This document shows, one piece after another, positions 17,910 to 26,805 of a stretch of DNA of 64,000 bases. The translations under genes and the position numbers were made by a program. Source of the DNA: JADHMP01 sp016779985 (GTDB lineage Bacteria; Bacteroidota; Bacteroidia; Flavobacteriales; Flavobacteriaceae). Location: the NCBI GenBank assembly GCA_016779985.1, contig JADHMP010000003.1, positions 62,001 through 126,000 on the forward strand, written 5' to 3'. Under the pieces are notes generated by a model. It was not told the origin of the DNA. It did no database searches and saw only the letters and a list, made by a program, of their open reading frames with translations. How positions within the stretch are numbered: the stretch's first letter is position 1; the number at the start of each line of letters is the position of its first letter.

Positions 17910-18817
17910 CAATGAAATGTTTTTTTGATATCATCAAGAAGTTGTTCTCCGCCACGGGCTTTAATAGTATCTGCTGCGCGCATAGCGTATTCTTGGATAT
18001 GCTCTCCGCGAAAGGAATTTTCATATTCTATGGCTTGTGTTCCATCTAAAGAAAAAAGGCCAGCTTTAAATGAAATGGTATTGTCTTTAACAGATGCTAA
18101 AGCCCCAATAGGCGCTGTGCAGCCTCCTTCTAAAAGTCTTAAAAAAGTACGCTCTAGGGTTGTGCATTTTACTGTTTTTTCACAACTAATAGTTTTTAGC
18201 TGATGAATCAAGTCAGTTTTTTCTGAATGACAACAAACAGTGATGGCCCCTTGCCCTGGTGCAGGAATCATCCACTCCAACACTTCTCTTTTGACAGGCC
18301 AACCTAAACGCTCCAATCCGGCTACGGCAAAAAGAGCACCTCCCCATTTGGATTGATTCAGTTTTTCAATTCGTTTTTGCAAATTGCCTCGTAGGTTTGT
18401 TGTTGTGTGTGAGGGGAACTTTCTTAGCCATTGGGCTTTTCTGCGTAGACTGCCTGTGCCAATAAACGGGCTTGATTCCCAATTTTTAAAATCTGGATGA
18501 AACACAATAGCATCTAAAGGATTTGCTCTTGATAATACAGCAGCTTGATGAATCCCTTCAGCCAACTGTGTTGGAACATCTTTCAAGCTATGCACTGCAA
18601 TGTCGATCTCATTGTTGAGTAGTGCTGCATCCAAGGCTTTAGTAAAAACTCCTTCAACCCCCAAGGCATAAAGAGGTTGGGCTAGGTTTAAATCTCCATC
18701 ACTTGAAATGGGTATAAGGGTTGTTTGAATCCCCATTTTTTCGATCAGATGTTGAACCGTTTGCGCTTGCCATAAAGCGAGGTCACTTTTTCTTGTTCCA
18801 ATGCGCAAGATTTTCAT
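17909..18817 (-). CDS. hemC: Hydroxymethylbilane synthase (porphobilinogen deaminase)
   Basis: A 302-residue enzyme that polymerises four porphobilinogens on a covalently attached dipyrromethane cofactor. The cofactor cysteine is Cys233 in LEGGCTAPIGA. The N-terminal signature RIGTRKSDLALWQA and the catalytic HSLKDVPT (Asp80) are present, with TGSLRRKAQWL and NLRGNLQKRI forming the substrate-binding arginine-rich segments. The length is normal. The ATG at 18817 overlaps the hemA stop as ATGA, which indicates translational coupling. Confidence 0.97.
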   Translation of the reverse strand: MKILRIGTRKSDLALWQAQTVQHLIEKMGIQTTLIPISSDGDLNLAQPLYALGVEGVFTKALDAALLNNEIDIAVHSLKDVPTQLAEGIHQAAVLSRANPLDAIVFHPDFKNWESSPFIGTGSLRRKAQWLRKFPSHTTTNLRGNLQKRIEKLNQSKWGGALFAVAGLERLGWPVKREVLEWMIPAPGQGAITVCCHSEKTDLIHQLKTISCEKTVKCTTLERTFLRLLEGGCTAPIGALASVKDNTISFKAGLFSLDGTQAIEYENSFRGEHIQEYAMRAADTIKARGGEQLLDDIKKTFH

Positions 18818-20022
18818 ATTTCTTGGGAACTTAACTGAAATATGTCTTCAAGTAAGGCAACTGTTGTAGCAGCTTTTTTAGGATTTTCTTTAAGATAGGT
18901 AGCAACCTGACCCGTTATTTTTTGAGCCATATAGGCAGCATCTTCATTTTTTATTGGATCCACATCTCCGTGAGAAGAAAACAATAATTTTTCTTTAATG
19001 GCTTTTAGGGTTGGAGCAAATTTCCGATGTTCAAGCCATTCTAAAAATTCATTCTCAATGTTGTTTAAAATTTCTTCTGCTTTAGGAAGGTATTTTTTTC
19101 GCTCTTTTATGGAAGTATTTGTGATTTGTGAGAGCTCATCAAGATGAATTAATTTCACATAGTTCAAGGTTTCAATTTCTGGATCTACATTTCTGGGCAT
19201 TGACAGATCTAAGATGAGTAGTGGCTTGTCAGTATAAACCATATCAGCCGTTAGTGTTGGGCGTTGTGAACCTGTAGCCACAATTAACAAATCTGTATTT
19301 CTAAGTTGTGAAGTCAATTGACCATAAGGCTTTACTTGAACAGGAAATTTTTTTGCAACAGCGGTTGCTTTTTCTTCTGTTCTGTTGATGAGTACAATGT
19401 GATCATTCTGTGTATGTTTTACTAAATTCTCACACGTATTTCTCCCGATCTTACCCGTACCAAAAAGTAAAATATTCTTTTCAGAAATAGAAGGTACATG
19501 TTGCATAATATATTGTACAGCGGCAAATGCAACAGAAGTCGCACCCGAAGAAATTTTTGTTTCAGTTTTGATTCTCTTGCTTGCCTGAATAACAGCATTC
19601 ACCAACCGTTCAGTGTAGCTATTGACTAAGCCCATTTTTTTAGCTCTATAAAAACTTTGTTTTAATTGTCCAATAACTTCAAAATCACCTAAAATTTGAC
19701 TTTCAAGCCCAGTTCCCACACGAAAAAGATGATGAAAAGCTGCACGTCCGGAGAGGACATACCCCTTTTTTTCTAGAATAGCCGTTGTCCCATTTGAATA
19801 TTCACAGAGTAAATTTTTTAGTGCCTCAGCATGTTGTCCCCATGCATAAATTTCAGTCCTGTTACATGTGTTGAGCAGTAACATTTCTTTGTAATTTTTT
19901 TCTTTGGCAGCTAATTGAAGAGCGTGTACACTGGTTTCGTCGAGGCTAAATTTTCCTCTCGTGTCTAAATCTGCATTTTTATAACTGATGCCTACACAAA
20001 AAAAGTGAGGTGTATGGGTCAT
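18814..20022 (-). CDS. hemA: Glutamyl-tRNA reductase
   Basis: A 402-residue NADPH-dependent enzyme that reduces glutamyl-tRNA to glutamate-1-semialdehyde, the first committed step of C5 heme synthesis. The catalytic cysteine is Cys53 in LLLNTCNRTEIYAW. A GTGKIGRNTCENL stretch is the NADP-binding loop, and the C-terminal helical dimerisation domain is intact. It is the first gene of the minus-strand hem operon, and the intergenic region to the divergent AraC-type regulator is the obvious control point. The next enzyme, HemL, is not encoded in this window. Confidence 0.97.
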   Translation of the reverse strand: MTHTPHFFCVGISYKNADLDTRGKFSLDETSVHALQLAAKEKNYKEMLLLNTCNRTEIYAWGQHAEALKNLLCEYSNGTTAILEKKGYVLSGRAAFHHLFRVGTGLESQILGDFEVIGQLKQSFYRAKKMGLVNSYTERLVNAVIQASKRIKTETKISSGATSVAFAAVQYIMQHVPSISEKNILLFGTGKIGRNTCENLVKHTQNDHIVLINRTEEKATAVAKKFPVQVKPYGQLTSQLRNTDLLIVATGSQRPTLTADMVYTDKPLLILDLSMPRNVDPEIETLNYVKLIHLDELSQITNTSIKERKKYLPKAEEILNNIENEFLEWLEHRKFAPTLKAIKEKLLFSSHGDVDPIKNEDAAYMAQKITGQVATYLKENPKKAATTVALLEDIFQLSSQEI

Positions 20023-20140
20023 AAATTCCTAAATCCTACAGCAAAAGTAAAGGACTAAAAAAACTAAAAACAACGCTAAAAAGACTTTTTGTAACGTGAA
20101 AGGTTTTTAACTATAAATTTAGAACTCTTCTAAATTAGTT

Positions 20141-20148
20141 TAATTTTG
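20141..20148 (+). promoter_or_regulatory. Candidate -7 promoter element (TAnnTTTG) for the AraC-type regulator
   Basis: The sequence TAATTTTG fits the Bacteroidota -7 consensus TAnnTTTG. A transcript would start near 20153, which is downstream of a possible TTG codon at 20146 and supports translation from the ATG at 20200. No convincing TTTG -33 box was seen at the usual distance. Confidence 0.45.
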
Positions 20149-20199
20149 TTGTGTTATAAAGATAAAAAGAAAAAGTATTGTTATAAATCAAAAATTGAT

Positions 20200-21087
20200 A
20201 TGAAAAAAAATGACGAAGGAGGTACACAAGAAGTAACAGTCTTAGAAAAAGATTTTTTGGTAGTTCGATTTAAAAATGAAGGTAAAAATCCTACAGTCTT
20301 TCAGCAAGAAGTGAATTTAGCATTTATTCAATTTCATTTTTGTTTAAAAGGGCAGCTAAATTTTTTATATAATAGTGGGAGTTATAATTTTCCACTTTCA
20401 GAAGATAATTCTATGTTACTTTATAATCCTCAAAAAGCACTCCCTATAGAAGTGGAGATGCAACCCCAATCTTGGTTAGTGAGCATAGCCATTTCAATAA
20501 AAAAATTTCATTCTCTTTTTTCTAATGATGCTGAGCATATTACCTTTTTAAGTCCAGAAAATAATGCCAAGAAATTTTATGACACAAAAGTGTTCACACC
20601 CTCCATGGCTGTTGTAATTAGTCAAATTTTGCAAGCCAAAATACATCCTAGTATGCGCAACCTTTATCTAAGAGGAAAAGTTTATGAATTACTGTCTTTG
20701 TTTTTCAATGTGACTGAAGAGAACGCAGCTACAGAACAATGTCCTTTTTTATTAGATGAAGAAAATGTTAGACGTATTAGAAGTGCTAAAACCATATTGC
20801 TAAATCGCATGACAGATCCGCCTACATTAGAATCTCTAGCGGCAGAAATAGGATTGAACATTAAGAAATTAAAAGAAGGCTTCAAACAGCTTTATGGAGA
20901 TACTGTATATGCTTACTTGTTAGATCACAAAATGGAAGAAGCAAGACGTATGTTGGAAGAACGACAATATAATGTCAATGAAGTAGGAATGAAGTTAGGA
21001 TACAGCACAGCGAGTCATTTTATTGCGGCTTTTAAAAAGAAATTTGGAACTACTCCAAAGAAATATTTAATGTCCTTATCTTCGTAA
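20200..21087 (+). CDS. AraC-family transcriptional regulator
   Basis: A 295-residue protein with a C-terminal AraC DNA-binding domain. The two helix-turn-helix units are seen in the segments PTLESLAAEIGLNIKKLKEGF and YNVNEVGMKLGYSTASHFIAAF, followed by the family ending KKFGTTPKKYL. The N-terminal 180 residues are a cupin-like or unassigned sensor region. The gene lies between divergent hemA and the co-directional hemH, ten bases upstream of hemH, so control of heme synthesis or of iron response is a reasonable inference. The sequence does not reveal its ligand. The ATG at 20200 is chosen over TTG 20146 because a -7 element covers the latter. Confidence 0.88.
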   Translation: MKKNDEGGTQEVTVLEKDFLVVRFKNEGKNPTVFQQEVNLAFIQFHFCLKGQLNFLYNSGSYNFPLSEDNSMLLYNPQKALPIEVEMQPQSWLVSIAISIKKFHSLFSNDAEHITFLSPENNAKKFYDTKVFTPSMAVVISQILQAKIHPSMRNLYLRGKVYELLSLFFNVTEENAATEQCPFLLDEENVRRIRSAKTILLNRMTDPPTLESLAAEIGLNIKKLKEGFKQLYGDTVYAYLLDHKMEEARRMLEERQYNVNEVGMKLGYSTASHFIAAFKKKFGTTPKKYLMSLSS

Positions 21088-21097
21088 AAAAATTGAA

Positions 21098-22126
21098 ATG
21101 AAAGGAGTATTGCTAGTCAATCTGGGTTCTCCAGATAGTACAAGTACGAAAGATGTAAGGAACTATTTAGACGAATTTTTAATGGATGAACGGGTAATTG
21201 ATTTACCCCTTTGGTTTCGTACTTTTTTAGTGCGAGGCATTATTTTAAACACGAGGCCTAAAAAATCAGCTAAAGCCTACAGAAAAATTTGGTGGGAAGA
21301 GGGTTCTCCGCTTATTGTTCTTTCAGAAAGATTACAAAACAAGGTACAAGAAAAGACAAGTGTCCCTATTGCCCTCGCGATGCGCTATGGAAATCCATCA
21401 ATAAAAAAGGGGCTTCAAGAATTAGCCGATCAAAAAGTAGATGAAGTGCTACTCGTTCCTTTATATCCCCAATTTGCTATGGCTACCACAGAAACGATTC
21501 TTGTGATGGCAGAATCACTTCGTAAGGAATATTTTCCAGAAATGCATTTTACTTCGCTACCAGCTTTTTATAATCATGAAGACTATATTCGTGTATTGTC
21601 AAGCTCCATTCAAGAAGCACTACAGGGTAAGGAATGGGAACATTTATTGTTTTCTTACCATGGTGTACCAGAGCGACACATTCGCAAATCCGATATCACA
21701 AAATCACATTGCAAGATGGATGGAAAATGTTGTTTTAAAGATTCTCCAGCTCACCAATATTGCTATCGGCATCAATGTGAAATAACCACAACTCAAGTGG
21801 CTGCATATTTGGGACTGAAACCAGAAACGTATTCCACATCATTCCAATCTCGATTGGGGTTAGACCCATGGCTCCAACCTTACACAGACAAAACAGTGGC
21901 GGCATTTGCTAAAAAAGGAGTGAAAAAAATGGCCATTGTAACCCCCGCTTTTGTTTCTGATTGTTTAGAAACCTTAGAAGAAATAGGAATGGAAGCGGTT
22001 GAAGATTTCGAAGAAAAAGGGGGAGAACATTTGGAGGTTATTCCATGCATAAATGATCGAGAAGATTGGGTAAATGTGTTGAGTCGATGGATCGATGAAT
22101 GGGCCACAACCACCATAGCTCAATGA
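21098..22126 (+). CDS. hemH: Ferrochelatase
   Basis: A 342-residue enzyme that inserts Fe2+ into protoporphyrin IX (or coproporphyrin in some lineages). The N-terminal VLLVNLGSPDS and the metal-site histidine His188 (LLFSYHGVPERH) are diagnostic, with the second active-site segment FVSDCLETLEEIG near the C-terminus. A cysteine-rich insert (SHCKMDGKCC to CYRHQC, about 203-230) is visible. It resembles inserts that bind iron-sulfur clusters in some bacterial ferrochelatases, but no cluster can be claimed. The stop overlaps the ATG of the MATE gene as ATGA. Confidence 0.96.
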   Translation: MKGVLLVNLGSPDSTSTKDVRNYLDEFLMDERVIDLPLWFRTFLVRGIILNTRPKKSAKAYRKIWWEEGSPLIVLSERLQNKVQEKTSVPIALAMRYGNPSIKKGLQELADQKVDEVLLVPLYPQFAMATTETILVMAESLRKEYFPEMHFTSLPAFYNHEDYIRVLSSSIQEALQGKEWEHLLFSYHGVPERHIRKSDITKSHCKMDGKCCFKDSPAHQYCYRHQCEITTTQVAAYLGLKPETYSTSFQSRLGLDPWLQPYTDKTVAAFAKKGVKKMAIVTPAFVSDCLETLEEIGMEAVEDFEEKGGEHLEVIPCINDREDWVNVLSRWIDEWATTTIAQ

Positions 22127-23475
22127 GTGAGAGTTCTTCATCTTCACTAGCTACTCAAGCGATTCCTAAACTCCTTATTCAGCAAGCATTGCCAGCCTCC
22201 GTGGGCATTTTAGTAATGTCTTTGAATATTCTAATCGACACATTATTTGTGGGTCAATGGATAGGAGCGTATGCCATTGCCGCCATAAATATAGTGCTAC
22301 CAGTTTCTTTTTTTATTGCCGCTCTGGGCATGTCAATTGGCATTGGAGGCTCCTCTATTATTTCTAGAGCACTTGGAGATAAAAATAAAGCCTTAGCCAC
22401 AAAAACTTTTGGCAATCAACTAGCACTAAACCTCACGGTAACACTCTTGTTTTCTGGTCTTGGTCTTTTTTTTTCAGATCAGATTATTCCCGTATTTGGA
22501 GGAAAAGACACCCTATTTGATATAGCAAAAATTTATTACGTGATCGTACTATATGGAGTGCCAGTTTTGGGATTTTGCATGATGTCTAATACTGTCATCA
22601 GAGCAGAAGGAAAACCAAAAAATGCCATGTATGCCATGTTATTGCCTTCTATTTCTAACTTGCTTTTAGATTATGTTTTTATCAAAGTTTTAGACCTTGG
22701 CATGTATGGTGCCGCTTGGGCAACTACCCTTTCTTATGGGGTTTGCGCCGGCTATATTCTCTATTTTTTTAGTTCAAAAAAATCAGAATTAAATTTAGTC
22801 TTATCTGATTTTAAATTGGATGCTAATATCGTAAAAGAAATTGGTGCTCTAGGATTTGTTACTCTATCAAGACAGGCGATGGTGAGCATTACGGTGCTTT
22901 TAGTAAACAATATTTTGTATCAATTGGGAGGAGCTTCCATTTTAGCAGTATATGCAATTATCAGTAGGATGCTAATGTTTGCCACTTTCCCCATTCTAGG
23001 AATCACTCAGGGGTTTTTACCCATTGCAGGCTATAATTTTGGCGCAAAACTATATGATCGTGTAAGACAGGTTATTTGGGTTTCTCTCAAATATGCTACT
23101 CTTTTAGCGACCCTAGTTTTTTTATTAATTTTCTATTTTGCTGATGCTGTTCCCTACCTTTTTACAAAAGAATTTAAAGTTGCCAACGCAACTCCGAGTG
23201 CTTTGCGATGGGTTTTTGCTGCTTTGCCCATTGTGGGAATACAACTTATTGGTGCAGCATTTTTTCAAGCAATAGGCAAAGCAATCCCTGCCCTTTTACT
23301 GACACTCACTAGGCAAGGTTTTTTCTTTATTCCTTTGTTGTTTCTTTTTTCTTCCCAATGGGGCATTATTGGGGTTTGGATGTCTTTTCCAGCTTCAGAA
23401 GTGCTAGCTACCCTTGTAACAGCATACTTTCTAAGGCAAGAGATTAAAAAGCAAAGATTGCTGTATAACAGCTGA
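22123..23475 (+). CDS. MATE-family multidrug/organic cation efflux transporter
   Basis: A 450-residue inner-membrane protein with about 12 membrane segments arranged in two MATE repeats (LPASVGILVMSLNILIDTLF-type first helix and a matching second-half GFVTLSRQAMVSI). Such carriers export organic cations or drugs by sodium or proton antiport. The ATG at 22123 overlaps the hemH stop by four bases, so the gene is coupled to hemH translation. A start 24 bases upstream is possible but would add an MGHNHHSS stretch inside hemH. The tie to heme synthesis suggests, without proof, export of a porphyrin or related compound. Confidence 0.88.
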   Translation: MSESSSSSLATQAIPKLLIQQALPASVGILVMSLNILIDTLFVGQWIGAYAIAAINIVLPVSFFIAALGMSIGIGGSSIISRALGDKNKALATKTFGNQLALNLTVTLLFSGLGLFFSDQIIPVFGGKDTLFDIAKIYYVIVLYGVPVLGFCMMSNTVIRAEGKPKNAMYAMLLPSISNLLLDYVFIKVLDLGMYGAAWATTLSYGVCAGYILYFFSSKKSELNLVLSDFKLDANIVKEIGALGFVTLSRQAMVSITVLLVNNILYQLGGASILAVYAIISRMLMFATFPILGITQGFLPIAGYNFGAKLYDRVRQVIWVSLKYATLLATLVFLLIFYFADAVPYLFTKEFKVANATPSALRWVFAALPIVGIQLIGAAFFQAIGKAIPALLLTLTRQGFFFIPLLFLFSSQWGIIGVWMSFPASEVLATLVTAYFLRQEIKKQRLLYNS

Positions 23476-23529
23476 AATCAGCCAAACCATTCCAATTTTT
23501 GTATTTTTAAATTTTAAAATCAAATAGAC

Positions 23530-24072
23530 TTGTATTATAACTATTTTAAGGCATTACATATTATTTTTGTAATCACATGGTTTGCTGGTCTTTTTTATAT
23601 TCCTAGATTATTTATTTATCATTTGCAGGCGCAGAAAATGGAAGAACCAAAGCGTTCAATTTTGTCCGATCAATTTAAACTGATGAGTCGTAGACTATGG
23701 AATATAATTACTTGGCCCTCAGCTATACTGGCTATTATATTTGCTTTGCTCCTTTTGATTTTGATGCCAGAATGGCTCACGCAATCTTGGATGATAGTGA
23801 AGTTATCTTTTGTGATCGGATTGATTTTTTATCATTTGAAAACGCATCAGATGTATAAGCAAATGCAACAAAATGTTTTTAAACACAGTGAGACTTTTAT
23901 GCGGTTCTGGAATGAAGGCGCTACCCTACTTCTGTTTGCCATTGTTTTTCTTGTAGCACTAAAAAACACATTGCAATGGTGGTGGGGCATCCTTGGTATA
24001 GTAGTGTTGGGTTTTCTTCTTTATTTAGGAATCAAAGCTTACAAGAAAACAGTAAAGAATTCTAAAAATTAG
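23530..24072 (+). CDS. hemJ: Protoporphyrinogen IX oxidase HemJ
   Basis: A 180-residue membrane protein with about four or five helices. The N-terminus YYNYFKALHIIFVITWFAGLF, with LPRLF-like YIPRLFIYH after it, matches HemJ (UPF0093), the heme-containing protoporphyrinogen oxidase that replaces HemG/HemY in many bacteria. The conserved histidine is His10. The start is TTG at 23530: an in-frame TAA lies 15 bases upstream and the first residues are already the conserved N-terminus. The gene completes the heme route in this window together with hemA to hemF and hemH. It is followed after three bases by the histidine kinase gene. Confidence 0.9.
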   Translation: MYYNYFKALHIIFVITWFAGLFYIPRLFIYHLQAQKMEEPKRSILSDQFKLMSRRLWNIITWPSAILAIIFALLLLILMPEWLTQSWMIVKLSFVIGLIFYHLKTHQMYKQMQQNVFKHSETFMRFWNEGATLLLFAIVFLVALKNTLQWWWGILGIVVLGFLLYLGIKAYKKTVKNSKN

Positions 24073-24075
24073 GCT

Positions 24076-25527
24076 ATGCTAATGTTTCCGAAAATGGCAT
24101 TGAGAACCCGAATTTTTTTATTTATGGGTGGGATTCTCATACTTGCAGGGGTTTTGATTTTAGGTTTTACGAGTTTTCAATATGAATCACAAAGAGATGC
24201 CTATCATCAAGGGAGGTTAGACAGAAAAGAAGCCCAAATTGCACGGCACATCGGTCATTTGGTCAATAAATATGAATTGTCTCAAAAGCCTGATAGTCTC
24301 TGGCGCCCTTTTAAAGAAGATTTTGAAAAAATCAATTCTATTCATAATGTGCAGTATTCTCTTTTCAATATTGAAGGAAAACCGTTGTTTATTTATCACA
24401 CCCCACTAGCAGTGATTGCGAATAATTATGAATTAGAAAATCAATTAATTGAAAATATTAAAATCAGTGAAGGGGAACGATTTTTGGAAAACAATTTTGC
24501 AGATCTCGATAAATTTAGTGCTTCGTATAGTCTTCTAAGAGATCGCTACAATCGTCCTTATGCTATATTGTTTTTCCCCTATTTCGAGGACATCTCTTTT
24601 TCTGAAAATGAACTCAACACTTTTTTAAGTAGTCTATATCAAATTTATATTTTACTCTTTTTAGGTGTGTTATTGCTCTCCTATTTCCTTTCAAAATGGA
24701 TTACACGTTCTTTAGAGGCCATTAGGATTAAAATTGATCAAACTGGTTTGCTGACAAGAAATGAAAAAATTCACATTAACAACGCCACCAAAGAGATTGA
24801 TGGACTGGTGAACTCCTACAATCGAATGATTGACGACCTTGAAGCTAGCGCCAAAAAATTAGCACAATCAGAACGCAAACAAGCTTGGGAACAAATGGCT
24901 AGACAGGTGGCACACGAAATCAAAAATCCACTCACTCCAATGCGTCTCACAGTGCAAAGTTTTCAAAGAAAATTCAAGCCTAATATGACAGAGGCTTCTT
25001 CTGAAGTTGAGGCATTTTCTCAAACCCTATTAGAACAAATTGATACTATGAGTGAGGTGGCCAACGCTTTTTCAGATTTTGCAACCCTACCCCAAGCAAA
25101 AAAAACAAAAGTAGATTTGGTTGAAGCTACCAGAAAAGCAATCAATGTTTTTGATCGTGATCAGATTTCATTTTCAACCGAAAAAGAACAGGTTTATCAT
25201 CAGCTAGATCGATCTCAATGGATTCGAGTGATGACCAATTTAGTACACAACGCTTTTCAGTCTGTTCCTGAAAAACGGAAACCTGAAATTAGCATCAAAA
25301 TTCAAAACACAAAAATGGCAACAACCGTTTTGATTGAAGATAACGGAAGTGGTATACCTCCTGCTTTAAAGGACAAAATATTTGAACCTAAATTTACAAC
25401 TAAAACAGGGGGTATGGGGCTAGGTTTAGGGATAGTAAAAAATATAATCAATTCACATCAAGGAGAAATATCTTTTGAAACCAACTCAATGGGAGGCACC
25501 ACTTTCAAGGTGTATTTGAGGCACTAA
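24076..25527 (+). CDS. Sensor histidine kinase, NtrY-like
   Basis: A 483-residue membrane kinase. Two transmembrane helices (about 12-32 and 187-206) bracket a periplasmic domain of about 150 residues; a HAMP-like linker follows to about 255. The phosphoacceptor is His280 in RQVAHEIKNPLTPMRLTVQ, and the ATPase part has NLVHNAFQS, DNGSGIPP and MGLGLGIVKN boxes. The ENPLTPM phosphorylation context is the NtrY type. No response regulator adjoins it, so its partner is elsewhere. The ATG at 24076 lies three bases after hemJ, so it may be co-transcribed with it. The convergent plsC gene overlaps its end by four bases. Confidence 0.93.
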   Translation: MLMFPKMALRTRIFLFMGGILILAGVLILGFTSFQYESQRDAYHQGRLDRKEAQIARHIGHLVNKYELSQKPDSLWRPFKEDFEKINSIHNVQYSLFNIEGKPLFIYHTPLAVIANNYELENQLIENIKISEGERFLENNFADLDKFSASYSLLRDRYNRPYAILFFPYFEDISFSENELNTFLSSLYQIYILLFLGVLLLSYFLSKWITRSLEAIRIKIDQTGLLTRNEKIHINNATKEIDGLVNSYNRMIDDLEASAKKLAQSERKQAWEQMARQVAHEIKNPLTPMRLTVQSFQRKFKPNMTEASSEVEAFSQTLLEQIDTMSEVANAFSDFATLPQAKKTKVDLVEATRKAINVFDRDQISFSTEKEQVYHQLDRSQWIRVMTNLVHNAFQSVPEKRKPEISIKIQNTKMATTVLIEDNGSGIPPALKDKIFEPKFTTKTGGMGLGLGIVKNIINSHQGEISFETNSMGGTTFKVYLRH

Positions 25528-26264
25528 ATAGTGGTTGCTAACTCAGTTTTAATTATCCTTTCAACTTGATCAATCAAATCATTAGGATTCTCTTTTCCTA
25601 TAACAATTGGTTGGTGAATTTTAAATAAAAGTTTTGTGGCTAAGGGCATAGGAAAGTAATTGTGTTGTGCCAATTGCCAAGAATTTTTTATACTCACAGG
25701 AATTATATAGGCCTCTGGCATGTTAGATATCAAAACGCTTAGACCTCCCCTTTGAAAAGGTTTTGGTTTACCGTCTTTTGATCGGGTCCCTTCGGGAAAA
25801 ATTATTACACCCCATTTTTTCTGGGCTATTCTACAGGCAAAATCTTTAATTTGTGTTAGTGCTTTTTTTTTGTCTTTTCGATCAATTAAAACGGAGCCTC
25901 CGTGCCTTAAATTAAACGATACGCTTGGTATTCCTTTGCCTAATTCTTTTTTACTTACAAATTTGAGATGGTGTTTTCTTAAATACCATATTAAGGGAGG
26001 GATATCATAGGTACTTTGATGGTTGGCAACAACGATTAGTGATTTATGCTTTGGTAAAGGCTCTTCAATTTGAAATCGAATATCGGTACCTAACACTTTT
26101 AAACAACCCAATAGGGAAAAATTTAGCCAATCCACGCTTTTTTTATGGTATTGAAAACCAAAAAGATGTAAGGCTAGCCATTGTACTAAATGAAAAAAAT
26201 AAAGTAAAAAGCCAAAGCAAAGGTAGTAGAGTATATTGACAAAATAAACTACAATATTTTTCAT
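25524..26264 (-). CDS. plsC: 1-acyl-sn-glycerol-3-phosphate acyltransferase-type protein
   Basis: A 246-residue membrane-associated acyltransferase for phosphatidic acid synthesis. The catalytic HX4D is His82 to Asp87 (NHQSTYD) and the glycerol-phosphate-binding motif is FPEGTRS (156-162). Two hydrophobic segments at the N-terminus anchor it. The ATG at 26264 is preferred; an in-frame TTG ten codons upstream gives a longer version. A role as a lysophospholipid acyltransferase with another acceptor is possible, because the family is broad. Confidence 0.88.
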   Translation of the reverse strand: MKNIVVYFVNILYYLCFGFLLYFFHLVQWLALHLFGFQYHKKSVDWLNFSLLGCLKVLGTDIRFQIEEPLPKHKSLIVVANHQSTYDIPPLIWYLRKHHLKFVSKKELGKGIPSVSFNLRHGGSVLIDRKDKKKALTQIKDFACRIAQKKWGVIIFPEGTRSKDGKPKPFQRGGLSVLISNMPEAYIIPVSIKNSWQLAQHNYFPMPLATKLLFKIHQPIVIGKENPNDLIDQVERIIKTELATTI

Positions 26265-26301
26265 CAAAAATGGTTTCACCAGGGGCTTGGACAAAAAGCT
26301 A

Positions 26302-26712
26302 CTAGCAGTGCTCGTCGAAAGCTGCCTTCAAATTTTCAGCAATCATTTCTGCAGGGCGCCCCTCTATGTGGTGGCGTTCGATCATATGAACCAACTGACC
26401 CTCTTTGAAAAGGGCAATACTAGGTGAGGAGGGAGGAAACGGAATCATTTGGGCTCTTGCAGCTTCAGTAGCTTCAAAATCTACTCCTGCAAATACTGTG
26501 CAAAGGTGGGTAGGATTTTTTTCATGAGCCAAAGCATAACGCACGGCTGGTCTTGCATTTGCCGCAGCGCATCCACATACTGAATTGACTACTACTAGGG
26601 TCGTTCCTGATTGTGAAAGTGCATTATCAACATCTTCTGGTGTTTGTAGCTCTTTAAAACCAACGCCTGTCAGTTCTTCGCGCATTGGTTTAACTAATTC
26701 TGCTGGATACAT
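26302..26712 (-). CDS. BrxA/BrxB-family bacilliredoxin
   Basis: A 136-residue thioredoxin-fold protein of the YphP/YqiW family. The active site is the characteristic Cys46-Gly-Cys48 (NSVCGCAAANARPAV). Known members remove bacillithiol from oxidised protein cysteines. Presence of the protein suggests that the organism makes bacillithiol, which is usual in Bacteroidota. The gene is preceded by a TATATTTG element. Function in redox repair is known for the family; the targets here are unknown. Confidence 0.93.
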   Translation of the reverse strand: MYPAELVKPMREELTGVGFKELQTPEDVDNALSQSGTTLVVVNSVCGCAAANARPAVRYALAHEKNPTHLCTVFAGVDFEATEAARAQMIPFPPSSPSIALFKEGQLVHMIERHHIEGRPAEMIAENLKAAFDEHC

Positions 26713-26726
26713 AGTTTTTTTATTTA

Positions 26727-26734
26727 CAAATATA
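26727..26734 (-). promoter_or_regulatory. Candidate -7 promoter element for the bacilliredoxin gene
   Basis: On the minus strand the bases read TATATTTG, an exact match to TAnnTTTG, 14 bases before the ATG at 26712. No clear -33 box was found. Confidence 0.4.
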
Positions 26735-26805
26735 AAAAAGTAATGTATTTATTCTGTTTTGAAAGCCCAATTTAAATAGCGAAATTTGAGCTCTAATTTG
26801 TAAGC

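Noticed and set aside
20146..20199. Longer AraC regulator starting at TTG
   Set aside because: The TTG overlaps a -7 promoter element, so the transcript would start after it. The ATG at 20200 is better.
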